A model generated the notes under the pieces. It was not told the DNA's origin. It was given only the letters and a program-made list of their open reading frames with translations, and ran no database searches. Positions 43,950-52,310 of a stretch of 64,000 nt of DNA are shown one piece after another. Positions within the stretch are counted from its first letter, which is position 1. Each line of letters begins with the position of its first letter. Origin of the DNA: Anaerocolumna sp047777345 (lineage in GTDB: Bacteria > Bacillota > Clostridia > Lachnospirales > Lachnospiraceae); NCBI GenBank assembly GCA_047777345.1, contig JBKEEJ010000002.1:124001-188000 (forward strand), in the 5' to 3' direction. Both the position numbers and the translations under genes were made by a program.

Positions 43950-44353
43950 ATTATTTTTATAATAATTAATCCAATACTGTACCGGTTTAAATCAGGTATG
44001 CCTTCTGTATTTTCAGCCAGCGCATTTGTCATTCCATCAATAAATGTGCCGGCAAATATTTGCTTTTTCTCTGCCTCAGGACATTTGATATATTGCTTTA
44101 TAACCTGGTTATATGCCTCTTCTAACTGAACGGCCACTACTTCTTCAAGGCCGGCTTTTATTTCATCCATTGCCCCTTCTGCCGTGTAAAAATTCGCCTT
44201 TGCCCTGGTTTCTGTTTTTTTCATCCGCAAACTGCTTAGGGTCATTTCCATTAAAAGGGTGCAAAGAATACTGATAAACCCAATGCAGACAATTACCAGA
44301 ATCATTGATGAACCCTGATTATCACCAAATATACTTTTTCTTTTGCACATCAA
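43895..44353 (-). CDS. Prepilin-like (PilX-type) N-terminal protein
   Basis: A 152-residue frame starting MMCKRKSIFGDNQGSSMILVIVCIGFISILCTLLME. This is a type IV-prepilin-like leader (charged, then GSS before a hydrophobic helix), as in PilX N-terminal proteins. The helix runs on into MKKTETRAKANFYTAEGAMDEIKAGLEEVV, also typical of PilX (FYxAEGAxDE). The last 25 residues (after GIPDL) are unlike the rest and result from a likely frame break. The real protein probably continues into the DUF5057-like frame. The gene starts one base before the previous gene ends. Confidence 0.7.
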   Translation of the reverse strand: MMCKRKSIFGDNQGSSMILVIVCIGFISILCTLLMEMTLSSLRMKKTETRAKANFYTAEGAMDEIKAGLEEVVAVQLEEAYNQVIKQYIKCPEAEKKQIFAGTFIDGMTNALAENTEGIPDLNRYSIGLIIIKIICMVYLMVLPMGHFGLKK

Positions 44354-45004
44354 TTACTCCTCCTTTGTGGCAAAATATTCACCACAGAGTTTTTCCGGGG
44401 CAAAATTATATCCGGCTTCATAAAGCTGTACCCTAACGTCAAAAATTCGATTCTTCGCAGTATCTTTCTTAACAAAAGGCTTGGAAATAAAACTAAAATT
44501 CACATTACTGTATAAATGAATCCCGTCCGGAATAATACCTTCAATTTTTTCCGGAAGAGAAATCATTTCACTGTCCGGTTCCTGCCTTGCCACAAATATA
44601 TCCACATCCCTGGTAATCAGGCTGTCTTTATGAATCAGCAGACAATCGCTGTAACTGGGATTATAAAAAACATAAACACTGCCTTCCGGTTTTAAGAATT
44701 GCCTGTCTGCCAAAGTATAACTTTGTGTTCCGGCGCCCGGAATGGTAATGTTGTAAGAGGAACAGGAATACAAAAATACCACATCTGCGTAAATAGCATC
44801 ACCGTCTTTTGTCAGGCTGATTTGCATTTGTTTTTGCAGATTTTTACGGACATCCTCTATTTTGTATTCCGTAATGGAAAAGCCCGGGTCTTCTTTGTGC
44901 TCCTCTCTTTTTTTCCCGCAATATAAAATATGATTCTGATAAAGGGATGTAACTGCCAACTCTGTTTCATAGGATTCCTTCGCAAAACAAAAAAAGCGCC
45001 CCAA
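44354..45004 (-). CDS. Pilin-like protein of the cluster, 5' end unclear
   Basis: A frame of about 216 residues. The opening TTG has no ribosome site. The frame reads back as STLILLGRFFCFAKESYETELAVTSLYQ to a TAA at about 45023. One added A there would link it to ATG 45042 (MDNLFF), giving a protein with a hydrophobic N-terminus, as for pseudopilins. The rest (SITEYKIEDVRKNLQKQM, YADVVFLYSCSSYNITIPGAG, SDCLLIHKDSLITRDVDIFV) is beta-rich and unrecognised. It lies directly before the PilX-type gene, so a role in the same assembly is likely. Confidence 0.5.
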   Translation of the reverse strand: MGRFFCFAKESYETELAVTSLYQNHILYCGKKREEHKEDPGFSITEYKIEDVRKNLQKQMQISLTKDGDAIYADVVFLYSCSSYNITIPGAGTQSYTLADRQFLKPEGSVYVFYNPSYSDCLLIHKDSLITRDVDIFVARQEPDSEMISLPEKIEGIIPDGIHLYSNVNFSFISKPFVKKDTAKNRIFDVRVQLYEAGYNFAPEKLCGEYFATKEE

Positions 45005-45076
45005 AAGTATAAGGGTGCTTTCTTAAAAAACAAATTATCCATATTTTAATTTTCTGTTATTGGATTTTATGAATAT

Positions 45077-45805
45077 TTATCTTAAGTACAGGCTAAGCTT
45101 TTGTATGCTAAGCTGCGGTCCTAAAATCAGGTTGTTTTTCTCATCCCCGTTTAGGGGACGACCTTCTGTCAGTCCTTTTTCCGTCAGATAATATTCTTTT
45201 TTACTCAATACAAATGCCTGTTTTCCGGATTGTTTTGCTTCAAAACGGATTTTGGTCGAATAGCCACAGAACAGGAATTCTCCACCAAAGTCTTTTCATA
45301 ACGTAAAGAAAAGGTATCTTTATCAAGATAAGGCTGCAAATCTTCATAAGAAATATCCGGTATTGTGTTCCCCAATATTTCGTTATCCCCCACATAGAAA
45401 ACATTCGCACGATATTTCTTAAGTTTATTTTCCATTTCTTTTTCCTGCAGGTCCAATCTTGTGACGGAAGCAATCTGCGCAATCCCTTTGGAGTAAATAC
45501 TTATCTTTCAGATTATAAATATCCAGATATGCGGACATAGCATCATAATTTCTGCTTAATTCATCAAAAAAGACATCGGAAGAATAAATGTTATACAGTT
45601 CTGCCTTAATGCTTCCCATATTAAATTCATCATAAACAAGATATTCCGACAGCAGATTTTCCATTTCAAGTGTTCTTTCATTCTGGTAATTGGCAATAGA
45701 ATAGAAATCCAGCACACATAAAAGAATCAGGATAATAAAGAAGAAAACACTCATGAAAATAAGAAGAATTTTCCTCAGCGAATAATTACGCTTAAGACTA
45801 ACCAT
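45077..45805 (-). pseudogene. Membrane-anchored protein of the pilin-like cluster, two frame breaks
   Basis: ATG at 45805 follows GCAGGTGTGGCT. The first frame has a single helix (LRKILLIFMSVFFFIILILL) then LEMENLLSEYLVYDEFNMGSI. It breaks near 45490-45512; the next frame continues GIAQIASVTRLDLQEKEMENKL and DNEILGNTIPDISYEDLQPYL. It breaks again near 45271-45290; the third frame continues CGYSTKIRFEAKQSGKQAF and ends LSIQKLSLYLR at 45077. Joined, about 240 residues. I recognise no family. Order and strand place it first in the prepilin-like cluster. Confidence 0.55.
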
Positions 45806-46012
45806 AGCCACACCTGCCCAAACTTCCCCATCCGAATGGTTCTACTGTTACACATATACCAGTTTAATCCATCCTTTTTCTTATTTCAAGATTGACCTTA
45901 AAAAATGCGCAAAAAAATATCATAAATCCAGACAAAAATCATCTTTTTGACAAAGAAAAAAAGAAGATTAATCCAGATTCTTAAGAAAACAGCTGTAAAA
46001 TTAATAAAAAAA

Positions 46013-46057
46013 GCAACCAAACAAAGTAATTTGCACAAATTACTTTGTTTTAGTTGC
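46013..46057 (-). terminator. Terminator of the SSB-like gene
   Basis: GCAAC with GTTGC, and inside ACAAAGTAATTTG with CAAATTACTTTGT, form a long hairpin. On the minus strand TTTTTTTATTAATTTT follows. Confidence 0.92.
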
Positions 46058-46098
46058 AGTCAAGTCAAAATAATTTCCTTATTAAATGAAATAATGAA

Positions 46099-46728
46099 TT
46101 AATACTCATCCAAGTATTCCAGTTTGCTCACCGAAACTTCATAGGCAATGCGCTTTTCATATTCCGTTTCGCTTATTTTTTTCTGGTATTCCCTGCTCTG
46201 GATTCTTCCCCAGACTTGCAAATGGCCTCCTACAGCAAAATTTTCTGCAAATCTGGCATTTCTGCCCCAGCAGATACAGGGTATATAATCAGATTTGCCA
46301 TAGGGACGGTTTACTGCAAGTAAAATATCAGCAATTTCTCTGCCCAAAGGAGTCTTACGGTAAATTGGCTGCTTGCAAACATATCCATCCAGAAAGATAT
46401 AATTAGGTTTTACTCCTTCCATTTCATCCCTTACCTTAATTTCCCTGGCAAATACAGAAAGAACAAGACGATTTTTATTGTCTTCATGCCGGTTATATGA
46501 ACGGAACTGTCCGTTTACCTCCACATATTTTCCCCTTAAATCAGTTTTTACATCAATCAGTCTTTCAGATACCATAATTGGAATAACATCAAAAGAATTA
46601 CTTAACCGGCTTACGGAGACTTCTATTATGTAAAAACCTTCTCCAAATACGTCATGACTAAAAGTAAATTCAGTCACTACCTCTCCTGCAATACTTACTT
46701 GATTGTTATCAAATACTTTATCTGTCAT
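46099..46728 (-). CDS. SSB-like protein with two OB folds
   Basis: A 209-residue protein starting at ATG 46728 after GGGAGTCATACGAT. Residues 8-100 form one OB-like unit (NQVSIAGEVVTEFTFSHDV, LRGKYVEVNGQFRSYNR). Residues 110-209 form a second, with clear single-stranded-DNA-binding protein character (NYIFLDGYVCKQPIYRKTPLGREIADILLAV, then YIPCICWGRNARFAENFAVGGHLQVWGRIQSREY). Normal SSB has one OB fold and an acidic tail; this tandem form lacks the DDDIPF-type tail. It probably binds DNA in repair or transfer rather than replacing the main SSB. It is monocistronic and divergent from typA. Confidence 0.8.
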   Translation of the reverse strand: MTDKVFDNNQVSIAGEVVTEFTFSHDVFGEGFYIIEVSVSRLSNSFDVIPIMVSERLIDVKTDLRGKYVEVNGQFRSYNRHEDNKNRLVLSVFAREIKVRDEMEGVKPNYIFLDGYVCKQPIYRKTPLGREIADILLAVNRPYGKSDYIPCICWGRNARFAENFAVGGHLQVWGRIQSREYQKKISETEYEKRIAYEVSVSKLEYLDEY

Positions 46729-47033
46729 ATCGTATGACTCCCTTCTCTTTAATCCTGATTGTACAATACATATTGGTTACCCAATTTTAATTGTCTGAAA
46801 TTCAAGATAAATATTTTCTCCACTATTATATCTATGAATAATTGTAATTTTTTAGAACAAAAATTTCAAATATTTTCCTGTAAAATTTTTATAAAATTAT
46901 GTTTCGTGGCAGTTAACGCAAAAAAATGCGGTAACTTGGGAAAAGCCTTGTAAAATTTTATGTTTATGATACAATATTCAAGTTAGGGTACCGTCTGTAA
47001 AACCCTATAAATAATTCTTTACGAATTTTAACT

Positions 47034-47062
47034 TTGATTTATAATATAAAATGCAGTATAAT
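47034..47062 (+). promoter_or_regulatory. Promoter of typA
   Basis: TTGATT (47034-47039) and TATAAT (47057-47062) with a 17-base spacer, 57 bases before the start codon. Confidence 0.8.
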
Positions 47063-47118
47063 TTTTGACAGTCTGTCTATGCAGGTATTGTTTATACCAT
47101 AAAGGAAGGAAGTACTAT

Positions 47119-48957
47119 ATGCAAATCAAAAGAGAAGATGTTCGTAACATCGCTATCATTGCCCATGTTGACCATGGCAAAACCACATTAGTAGACGAAC
47201 TATTAAAGCAAAGCGGTGTATTCCGTTCCAACCAGGTCGTACAGGAAAGGGTTATGGACTCCAACGAAATTGAGCGAGAACGCGGAATTACGATACTTTC
47301 TAAAAATACAGCCGTTAATTATAAAGGAATTAAAATAAATATTGTAGATACGCCGGGACATGCTGATTTTGGCGGCGAAGTTGAGCGTGTACTAAAAATG
47401 GTAGACGGCGTAATTTTAGTGGTGGATGCTTTTGAAGGCCCCATGCCTCAAACCAAATTTGTTCTGAAAAAAGCGCTGGAACTGGATTTGCCGGTTATTG
47501 TATGTATCAATAAAATTGACCGGCCTGAAGCCAGACCCAAAGAAGTGATTGATGAGGTTCTGGAATTGCTGATTGAATTAAATGCTTCTGACGAACAGTT
47601 GGATTGTCCGTTCGTCTTTGCCTCAGCCAAATCCGGTGTGGCTCTTTTGGATCTGGATGACAAGCCTGAAAGCATGCAGCCATTATTTGAAACCATCATT
47701 AATTACATTCCCGCGCCTACGGGAGACCCGGATGCCGGTACCCAGGTTTTAATCAGTACCATTGATTATAACGAATATGTGGGCCGGATCGGCGTAGGTA
47801 AGGTAGATAACGGTACCATTAAAGTAAATCAGGATGCCGTATTGGTCAATGCCCATGACCCGGATAAAAATGTAAAAGTAAAAATCAGCAAATTATATGA
47901 GTTTGAAGGTCTGAAAAAAGTTGAAGTATCAGAAGCTACCGTAGGTTCCATTGTCGCTATCTCCGGTATCTCTGATATCCACATTGGAGATACTATCTGT
48001 TCACCGGATAATCCAAAACCAATTCCCTTCCAGAAAATAACCGAACCCACTATAGCCATTCATTTTCTGGTTAATGACAGTCCCCTTGCCGGGCAGGAAG
48101 GTAAATTTGTTACATCCCGTCACTTAAGGGACAGGCTGTTTCGTGAATTAAATACGGATGTCAGTCTTCGGGTGGAAGAAACCGATAGTACGGACTGCTA
48201 TAAGGTTTCCGGCCGCGGTGAACTCCATTTGTCTGTCTTAATTGAAAATATGCGCAGAGAAGGATATGAATTTGCGGTAAGCAAGGCCGAAGTTTTATAT
48301 AAATACGACGAAAAAGGTAAAAAGCTGGAGCCAATGGAGCGTGCGGTAATTGACGTTCCGGAAGAATATACCGGCACGGTAATTGACAAATTAAGCCAAA
48401 GAAAAGGCGAACTGCAAAGCATGACCCCTTCAAGCGATGGCTATACAAGGCTGGAATTTTTAATTCCTACCAGAGGCCTTATCGGTTACCGCGGTGAATT
48501 TATGACTGATACTAAAGGGAACGGCATTTTAAATACCATTTTTGAGGGCTATGGCCCTTACAAAGGTGATATTCAGTACAGAAAGCAAGGATCACTGATT
48601 GCCTATGAGTCCGGCGAGGCAATTACCTATGGATTATTTAATGCTCAGGAAAGGGGTACCTTATTTATCTCACCGGGCGAAAAAGTATATGCCGGTATGG
48701 TAGTAGGGCAGAATGCAAAAGCGGAAGATATCGAAGTAAACGTATGCAAGAAAAAGCAGTTAACCAATACCAGATCTTCCAGTTCTGACGAGGCATTAAA
48801 ATTAATTCCGCCAAAGATATTAAGCTTAGAGCAGGCTCTGGAATTTATTGACACCGACGAATTGCTGGAAGTTACGCCAAAAAGTTTAAGAATCCGAAAG
48901 AAAATATTAGATCCGACATTGCGAATGAGAGCAAAAAGAAACAGCCAGAACAAGTAA
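47119..48957 (+). CDS. typA: Translational GTPase TypA/BipA
   Basis: A 612-residue GTPase. ATG at 47119 follows AAAGGAAGGAAGTACT. G motifs: AHVDHGKTTLVDELL, GITILSKNTAV, DTPGHADFGGEVERVL and CINKIDRPEARP. EF-G-like domains II, III and V and the TypA-specific C-terminal domain follow (GLIGYRGEFMTDTKGNGI, GMVVGQNAKAEDIEVNVCKKKQLTNTRSS). TypA binds the ribosome and assists subunit assembly and growth in stress or cold. Length is normal. The DUF2156 gene follows at 30 bp. Confidence 0.97.
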   Translation: MQIKREDVRNIAIIAHVDHGKTTLVDELLKQSGVFRSNQVVQERVMDSNEIERERGITILSKNTAVNYKGIKINIVDTPGHADFGGEVERVLKMVDGVILVVDAFEGPMPQTKFVLKKALELDLPVIVCINKIDRPEARPKEVIDEVLELLIELNASDEQLDCPFVFASAKSGVALLDLDDKPESMQPLFETIINYIPAPTGDPDAGTQVLISTIDYNEYVGRIGVGKVDNGTIKVNQDAVLVNAHDPDKNVKVKISKLYEFEGLKKVEVSEATVGSIVAISGISDIHIGDTICSPDNPKPIPFQKITEPTIAIHFLVNDSPLAGQEGKFVTSRHLRDRLFRELNTDVSLRVEETDSTDCYKVSGRGELHLSVLIENMRREGYEFAVSKAEVLYKYDEKGKKLEPMERAVIDVPEEYTGTVIDKLSQRKGELQSMTPSSDGYTRLEFLIPTRGLIGYRGEFMTDTKGNGILNTIFEGYGPYKGDIQYRKQGSLIAYESGEAITYGLFNAQERGTLFISPGEKVYAGMVVGQNAKAEDIEVNVCKKKQLTNTRSSSSDEALKLIPPKILSLEQALEFIDTDELLEVTPKSLRIRKKILDPTLRMRAKRNSQNK

Positions 48958-48987
48958 CCAGTCAAGTTATCAAACGGAGTGATAAAT

Positions 48988-49920
48988 ATGGGGATTGAAT
49001 TAAAAAAATTAACAATAAACGAAAGTATGAATTTAGATAAGTATAATTGTCTGCGTCCTGTTTATATTTCCGAGCGCCAGCCTGTCAACGCAATTATCTG
49101 GGAAGAATATTACGATACTCATTATTACCGGAATGACAAGTACATGATGTTAGTCATTAAGTCCAGAAACCGTAACAGCCCTATGATGCCCTTCTGCAAA
49201 GAGGAAGATATTATAGATGTTTTCCAGGAAATAAAGGATCACTGGAATCATGTGCTCCATGAGCCGTTAAATATGTATTTGCTGGATAAGACTTTTATTG
49301 AAAAACTTAAAACCATACCAGGCTTTACGGACGAATTTGACATTGTGGATGACAGGGACAGCTATGATTATATTTACGATGCGGAAAAATTACGTACTTT
49401 AAGCGGTAAAGCATATCACAAGAAAAAAAATCATGTGAACTCTTTCTTAAAAAATTACGCGGGAAGGTATGAATATAAAACACTTGATTGCGGGGATATT
49501 GATGAAATACAAGCATTCCATGATACTTGGCTGAATAATCGGGACTATGAGGATAAACACAACAGTATGCGCATGGAAGAAAACGGAATACACCGTTTGT
49601 TCAGACATTGCGGTATTGTTAACTGCAAATTTGGCGGTGTTTATATCGACAACAAACTGGAAGCCTATTCCATCGGCAGCTATGCCCCGGATATTCAGTG
49701 TGCTTTTATTCACATTGAAAAAGCCAATATAAATATTCCCGGCTTATACAATTTTATAAACCAGCAATTTTTATTGCATTCTTTCCCTGAAGCCAAATAC
49801 GTAAACAGGGAGGATGACTTAGGTCAGGAAGGGCTTCGCAAGTCAAAACTTTCCTATCAGCCCATACGTTTGGAGCCCAAATACCATATTTATCAAAAAT
49901 TTACCGCCTCAATATCTTAA
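48988..49920 (+). CDS. DUF2156 (LPG-synthase C-like) acyltransferase protein
   Basis: A 310-residue protein of the DUF2156 family, a tandem GNAT-fold group related to the catalytic part of MprF. ATG at 48988 follows CGGAGTGATAAAT. Marks: NCLRPVYISERQPVNAIIW, YDYIYDAEKLRTLSGKAYHKKKNHVNSFLKNY, YSIGSYAPDIQCAFIHIEKAN, GLYNFINQQF and EDDLGQEGLRKSKLSYQP. No membrane helices are present, so it is the soluble type. It may transfer an aminoacyl or acyl group; the substrate is unknown. It is probably cotranscribed with typA. Confidence 0.88.
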   Translation: MGIELKKLTINESMNLDKYNCLRPVYISERQPVNAIIWEEYYDTHYYRNDKYMMLVIKSRNRNSPMMPFCKEEDIIDVFQEIKDHWNHVLHEPLNMYLLDKTFIEKLKTIPGFTDEFDIVDDRDSYDYIYDAEKLRTLSGKAYHKKKNHVNSFLKNYAGRYEYKTLDCGDIDEIQAFHDTWLNNRDYEDKHNSMRMEENGIHRLFRHCGIVNCKFGGVYIDNKLEAYSIGSYAPDIQCAFIHIEKANINIPGLYNFINQQFLLHSFPEAKYVNREDDLGQEGLRKSKLSYQPIRLEPKYHIYQKFTASIS

Positions 49921-49929
49921 ATAAGGAAA

Positions 49930-49974
49930 GGGGCTGTTGTGCATAAATGGGATAAATGCTTATACAGCAGCCCC
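49930..49974. terminator. Terminator between typA-DUF2156 and the Panacea gene
   Basis: GGGGCTGTTG pairs with CAGCAGCCCC across a loop containing TGCATAA and TTATAC. The end has the GGGGCTGTTG(TG)CATAA form of the large palindromic elements. It sits between convergent genes and can serve both. Confidence 0.75.
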
Positions 49975-49985
49975 GATTAAACCAA

Positions 49986-50774
49986 TTACAGGCTTTTACA
50001 TTCAAGAAATTTCCTGTCAGGATAATTATGGATATCATTAACGCTTTTTATATCGTACTGGGTCAGTAAGCCTTTAAAATAATTCTTAATATGTTCCTTG
50101 GAGATAATTTTTCTCCCTTCTTTGTCACGGGATATCTTAAAGTTCAGGCGTTCCGCCAAGGTCATGGCTTTTAATGCTTTGGGGCCATACCAGCAGAAAG
50201 CATCAATTATCTTACGCAGCAGGGCTATTTCGTCTTTCGTAAACCTGACTTCCGGAACTTCAAAAACATTAATACCATGCTTTTTCATGCTGCTGTACAG
50301 TTCATAATAGGGCACATTTTCCTGGTTAACACCATAATCATCCTCAAATAACTCCTTATCAAACAAGGCAAGGGAAAAGCCCTGGGAATAGTACAAAAGG
50401 CACTGGATATACCATGGCGACAAATCGCCCTGGCATGTATAAATCAAATACTGGGCAACCAGATTAATTTTCTTTTCCGTTAATTTATCCATAACCGCCT
50501 TTAAACTTTTTCTGAAAGCAACATTTGTTAAATTATCCTTGTTTTCCAGCAATAATTTATAATAGTAAGCCGGATCCTGGGCAATAGCCTTAAGTTTATT
50601 GGAGTATTCCGCAGTTGGTATATCCCCTTCAATATACCGGATGATGGTGGTTTCCCCCCAGCCCAATAGTTTGGCAAGAGGCTTCTTACCGATTCGGAAA
50701 TCACTTAATATTTTTCTGATTTCAGCTGAAGTGACAATTGAATTCGAATTATTCTGCAGATTGTTTTTTTCCAT
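49986..50774 (-). CDS. HTH plus Panacea-domain (DUF4065) antitoxin-like protein
   Basis: A 262-residue protein. Residues 15-60 hold an XRE/MqsA-like HTH (SAEIRKILSDFRIGKKPLAKLLGWGETTIIRYIEGDIP). Residues 105-240 match the Panacea/SocA-like domain (LVAQYLIYTCQGDLSPWYIQCLLYYSQGFSLAL, then LLRKIIDAFCWYGPKALKAM). Panacea proteins act as antitoxins for diverse toxins, some also as phage-defence components. No toxin frame is adjacent: the neighbours are a convergent DUF2156 gene and an AI-2E family gene. It may be an orphan or a regulator. ATG at 50774 follows AAAGGGATATAACT. Confidence 0.8.
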   Translation of the reverse strand: MEKNNLQNNSNSIVTSAEIRKILSDFRIGKKPLAKLLGWGETTIIRYIEGDIPTAEYSNKLKAIAQDPAYYYKLLLENKDNLTNVAFRKSLKAVMDKLTEKKINLVAQYLIYTCQGDLSPWYIQCLLYYSQGFSLALFDKELFEDDYGVNQENVPYYELYSSMKKHGINVFEVPEVRFTKDEIALLRKIIDAFCWYGPKALKAMTLAERLNFKISRDKEGRKIISKEHIKNYFKGLLTQYDIKSVNDIHNYPDRKFLECKSL

Positions 50775-50815
50775 AGTTATATCCCTTTCAGTATAATGTC
50801 TTCCCCAAAAAATTA

Positions 50816-51928
50816 CTAAAACTTTCGAAACTGGTTAAAATCATGTACAATAATCTTAAAACCTTTGATTACGCTATCAAACATTCCTATTTGATAAAGC
50901 TTTATTATTACCATACCGATAGGAACTCCGATAATCATTCCCGGTACTTTCATTAATTTATAACCAATATACATAAAAATTAGGGTGGCAAAAGGATTTA
51001 TACCAATACTGTCTCCCACCATTTTTGGCTGCAATACCTGTTTGACTATCTGGCAAATCAGGTACAGGGCAATTAAAATTACGGCTTTTAAATAATTTCC
51101 AAGAATTAATTCTACCAATACCCAGGGCCATATGACCGCTCCTGTGCCAAAAAACGGGAGAAAATCCAGAAATGCAGTGGCGGCTGCCAACAGGAAAGAA
51201 TAATTGGCATTGATTATTTCAAAGCCGATAAAAAGAATAATCAGAATAATAATCATAATTTTAAACTGGGCTTTGAAATATCCTCCCACTGCCGTTTTAA
51301 AATTATCCATAATTAAATTATAACTTTGTATTACACTGTTAGGCATAATTTTGCGGATACTGCGGGAAATATTCTCCTTCTCCGCAATAAAAAAATAAGC
51401 GGATAATATGGTAATAATGGTCATAATAAGTATTTCGATGATATAGGTTCCGGCGTCACTGATGCTGGGCAAATTCTCCTGTGACATAATTTTGGAACCA
51501 TATTCTGAAATACTGAAATTCATGTTATCAACAATGTCTTTCAGTCCTGCCGGAAGTAGCACGTAAACCCCATGTAATTTATTCATTACCTGACTTAACT
51601 GTCCTTCAATGGATTTGTAAATACCCGGCATATCGTTTAAGAATTGAGTAACTTCTTTTATGAAAAAAGCACCCAAAGCATAAAGAGTGCCCACAACGGC
51701 AGCGATAACCCCTATTATTATAATGGCAGAACTATGCTTTCGAAGTATCTTCACCTTTTTTTCCAAGAACTTAACAAGTGGATTGGCTATTATGGAAATA
51801 ATCCATCCTATTACAAAAGGCATAAAAAACGCCAGTATTTTGGGTAGTATAAATATAAAAAACAAGGCTCCAGCAATAAAAATCAATAAATTTACAATTA
51901 TTTTAAGATATACTACCGATTTTTTCAT
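50816..51928 (-). CDS. AI-2E family transporter / YtvI-like membrane protein
   Basis: A 370-residue protein with seven or eight hydrophobic helices. The start ATG at 51928 follows GGAGATTGGG. It has the family layout: MPFVIGWIISIIANPLVKFLEKKV near the N-terminus and the C-terminal signatures FLDFLPFFGTGAVIWPW, KQVLQPKMVGDSIGINPFATLIFMYIGYKL and GMIIGVPIGMV. In Bacillus the YtvI branch is linked to sporulation; others export AI-2 or move ions. Which applies is not clear. It is 41 bp before the Panacea gene on the same strand. Confidence 0.9.
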   Translation of the reverse strand: MKKSVVYLKIIVNLLIFIAGALFFIFILPKILAFFMPFVIGWIISIIANPLVKFLEKKVKILRKHSSAIIIIGVIAAVVGTLYALGAFFIKEVTQFLNDMPGIYKSIEGQLSQVMNKLHGVYVLLPAGLKDIVDNMNFSISEYGSKIMSQENLPSISDAGTYIIEILIMTIITILSAYFFIAEKENISRSIRKIMPNSVIQSYNLIMDNFKTAVGGYFKAQFKIMIIILIILFIGFEIINANYSFLLAAATAFLDFLPFFGTGAVIWPWVLVELILGNYLKAVILIALYLICQIVKQVLQPKMVGDSIGINPFATLIFMYIGYKLMKVPGMIIGVPIGMVIIKLYQIGMFDSVIKGFKIIVHDFNQFRKF

Positions 51929-52246
51929 CCCAATCTCCAAAAATTATAATAGATGTAATAATTTTACTATTATTACATTATAATACGAACCAAATTCTGC
52001 TGTAAATATTTTTTTCAAATTTTTACATTTGCTTGTTTTCTAATATATTACCGGTATATCTCTCACTCCTTTGTTAAGTATGTATTCTTGGAACTTTACA
52101 ATATTTTCTGTTTCATATTCATTTTAACTAAAATTTCCCTTGATTTCAACATATTTTTACATAATAATACCGGAAACTGGTTTCTTTCCGACCTAATTTT
52201 GGCTCAACAGAACTTTTCACAGGACCAACTTCCTATAAAACAAAAA
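51929..52246. other. AT-rich intergenic stretch
   Basis: About 320 bases with no gene or clear regulatory element, apart from the probable promoter zone of the AI-2E family gene near 51950-51990. Confidence 0.4.
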
Positions 52247-52288
52247 GAGATGCCGCTTTTCTGACCAGTGTCAGTTACGCGGCATCTC
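52247..52288 (-). terminator. Terminator of the thiamine-precursor transporter operon
   Basis: GAGATGCCGC (52247-52256) pairs with GCGGCATCTC (52279-52288); on the minus strand TTTTTGTTTTATAGG follows. Confidence 0.92.
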
Positions 52289-52310
52289 CTTTGGCATTAT
52301 TGCCCTTCTA

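Noticed and set aside
48161..48448. Minus-strand frames opposite typA
   Set aside because: typA is complete and conserved; the opposite frames are by-products of its codon use.
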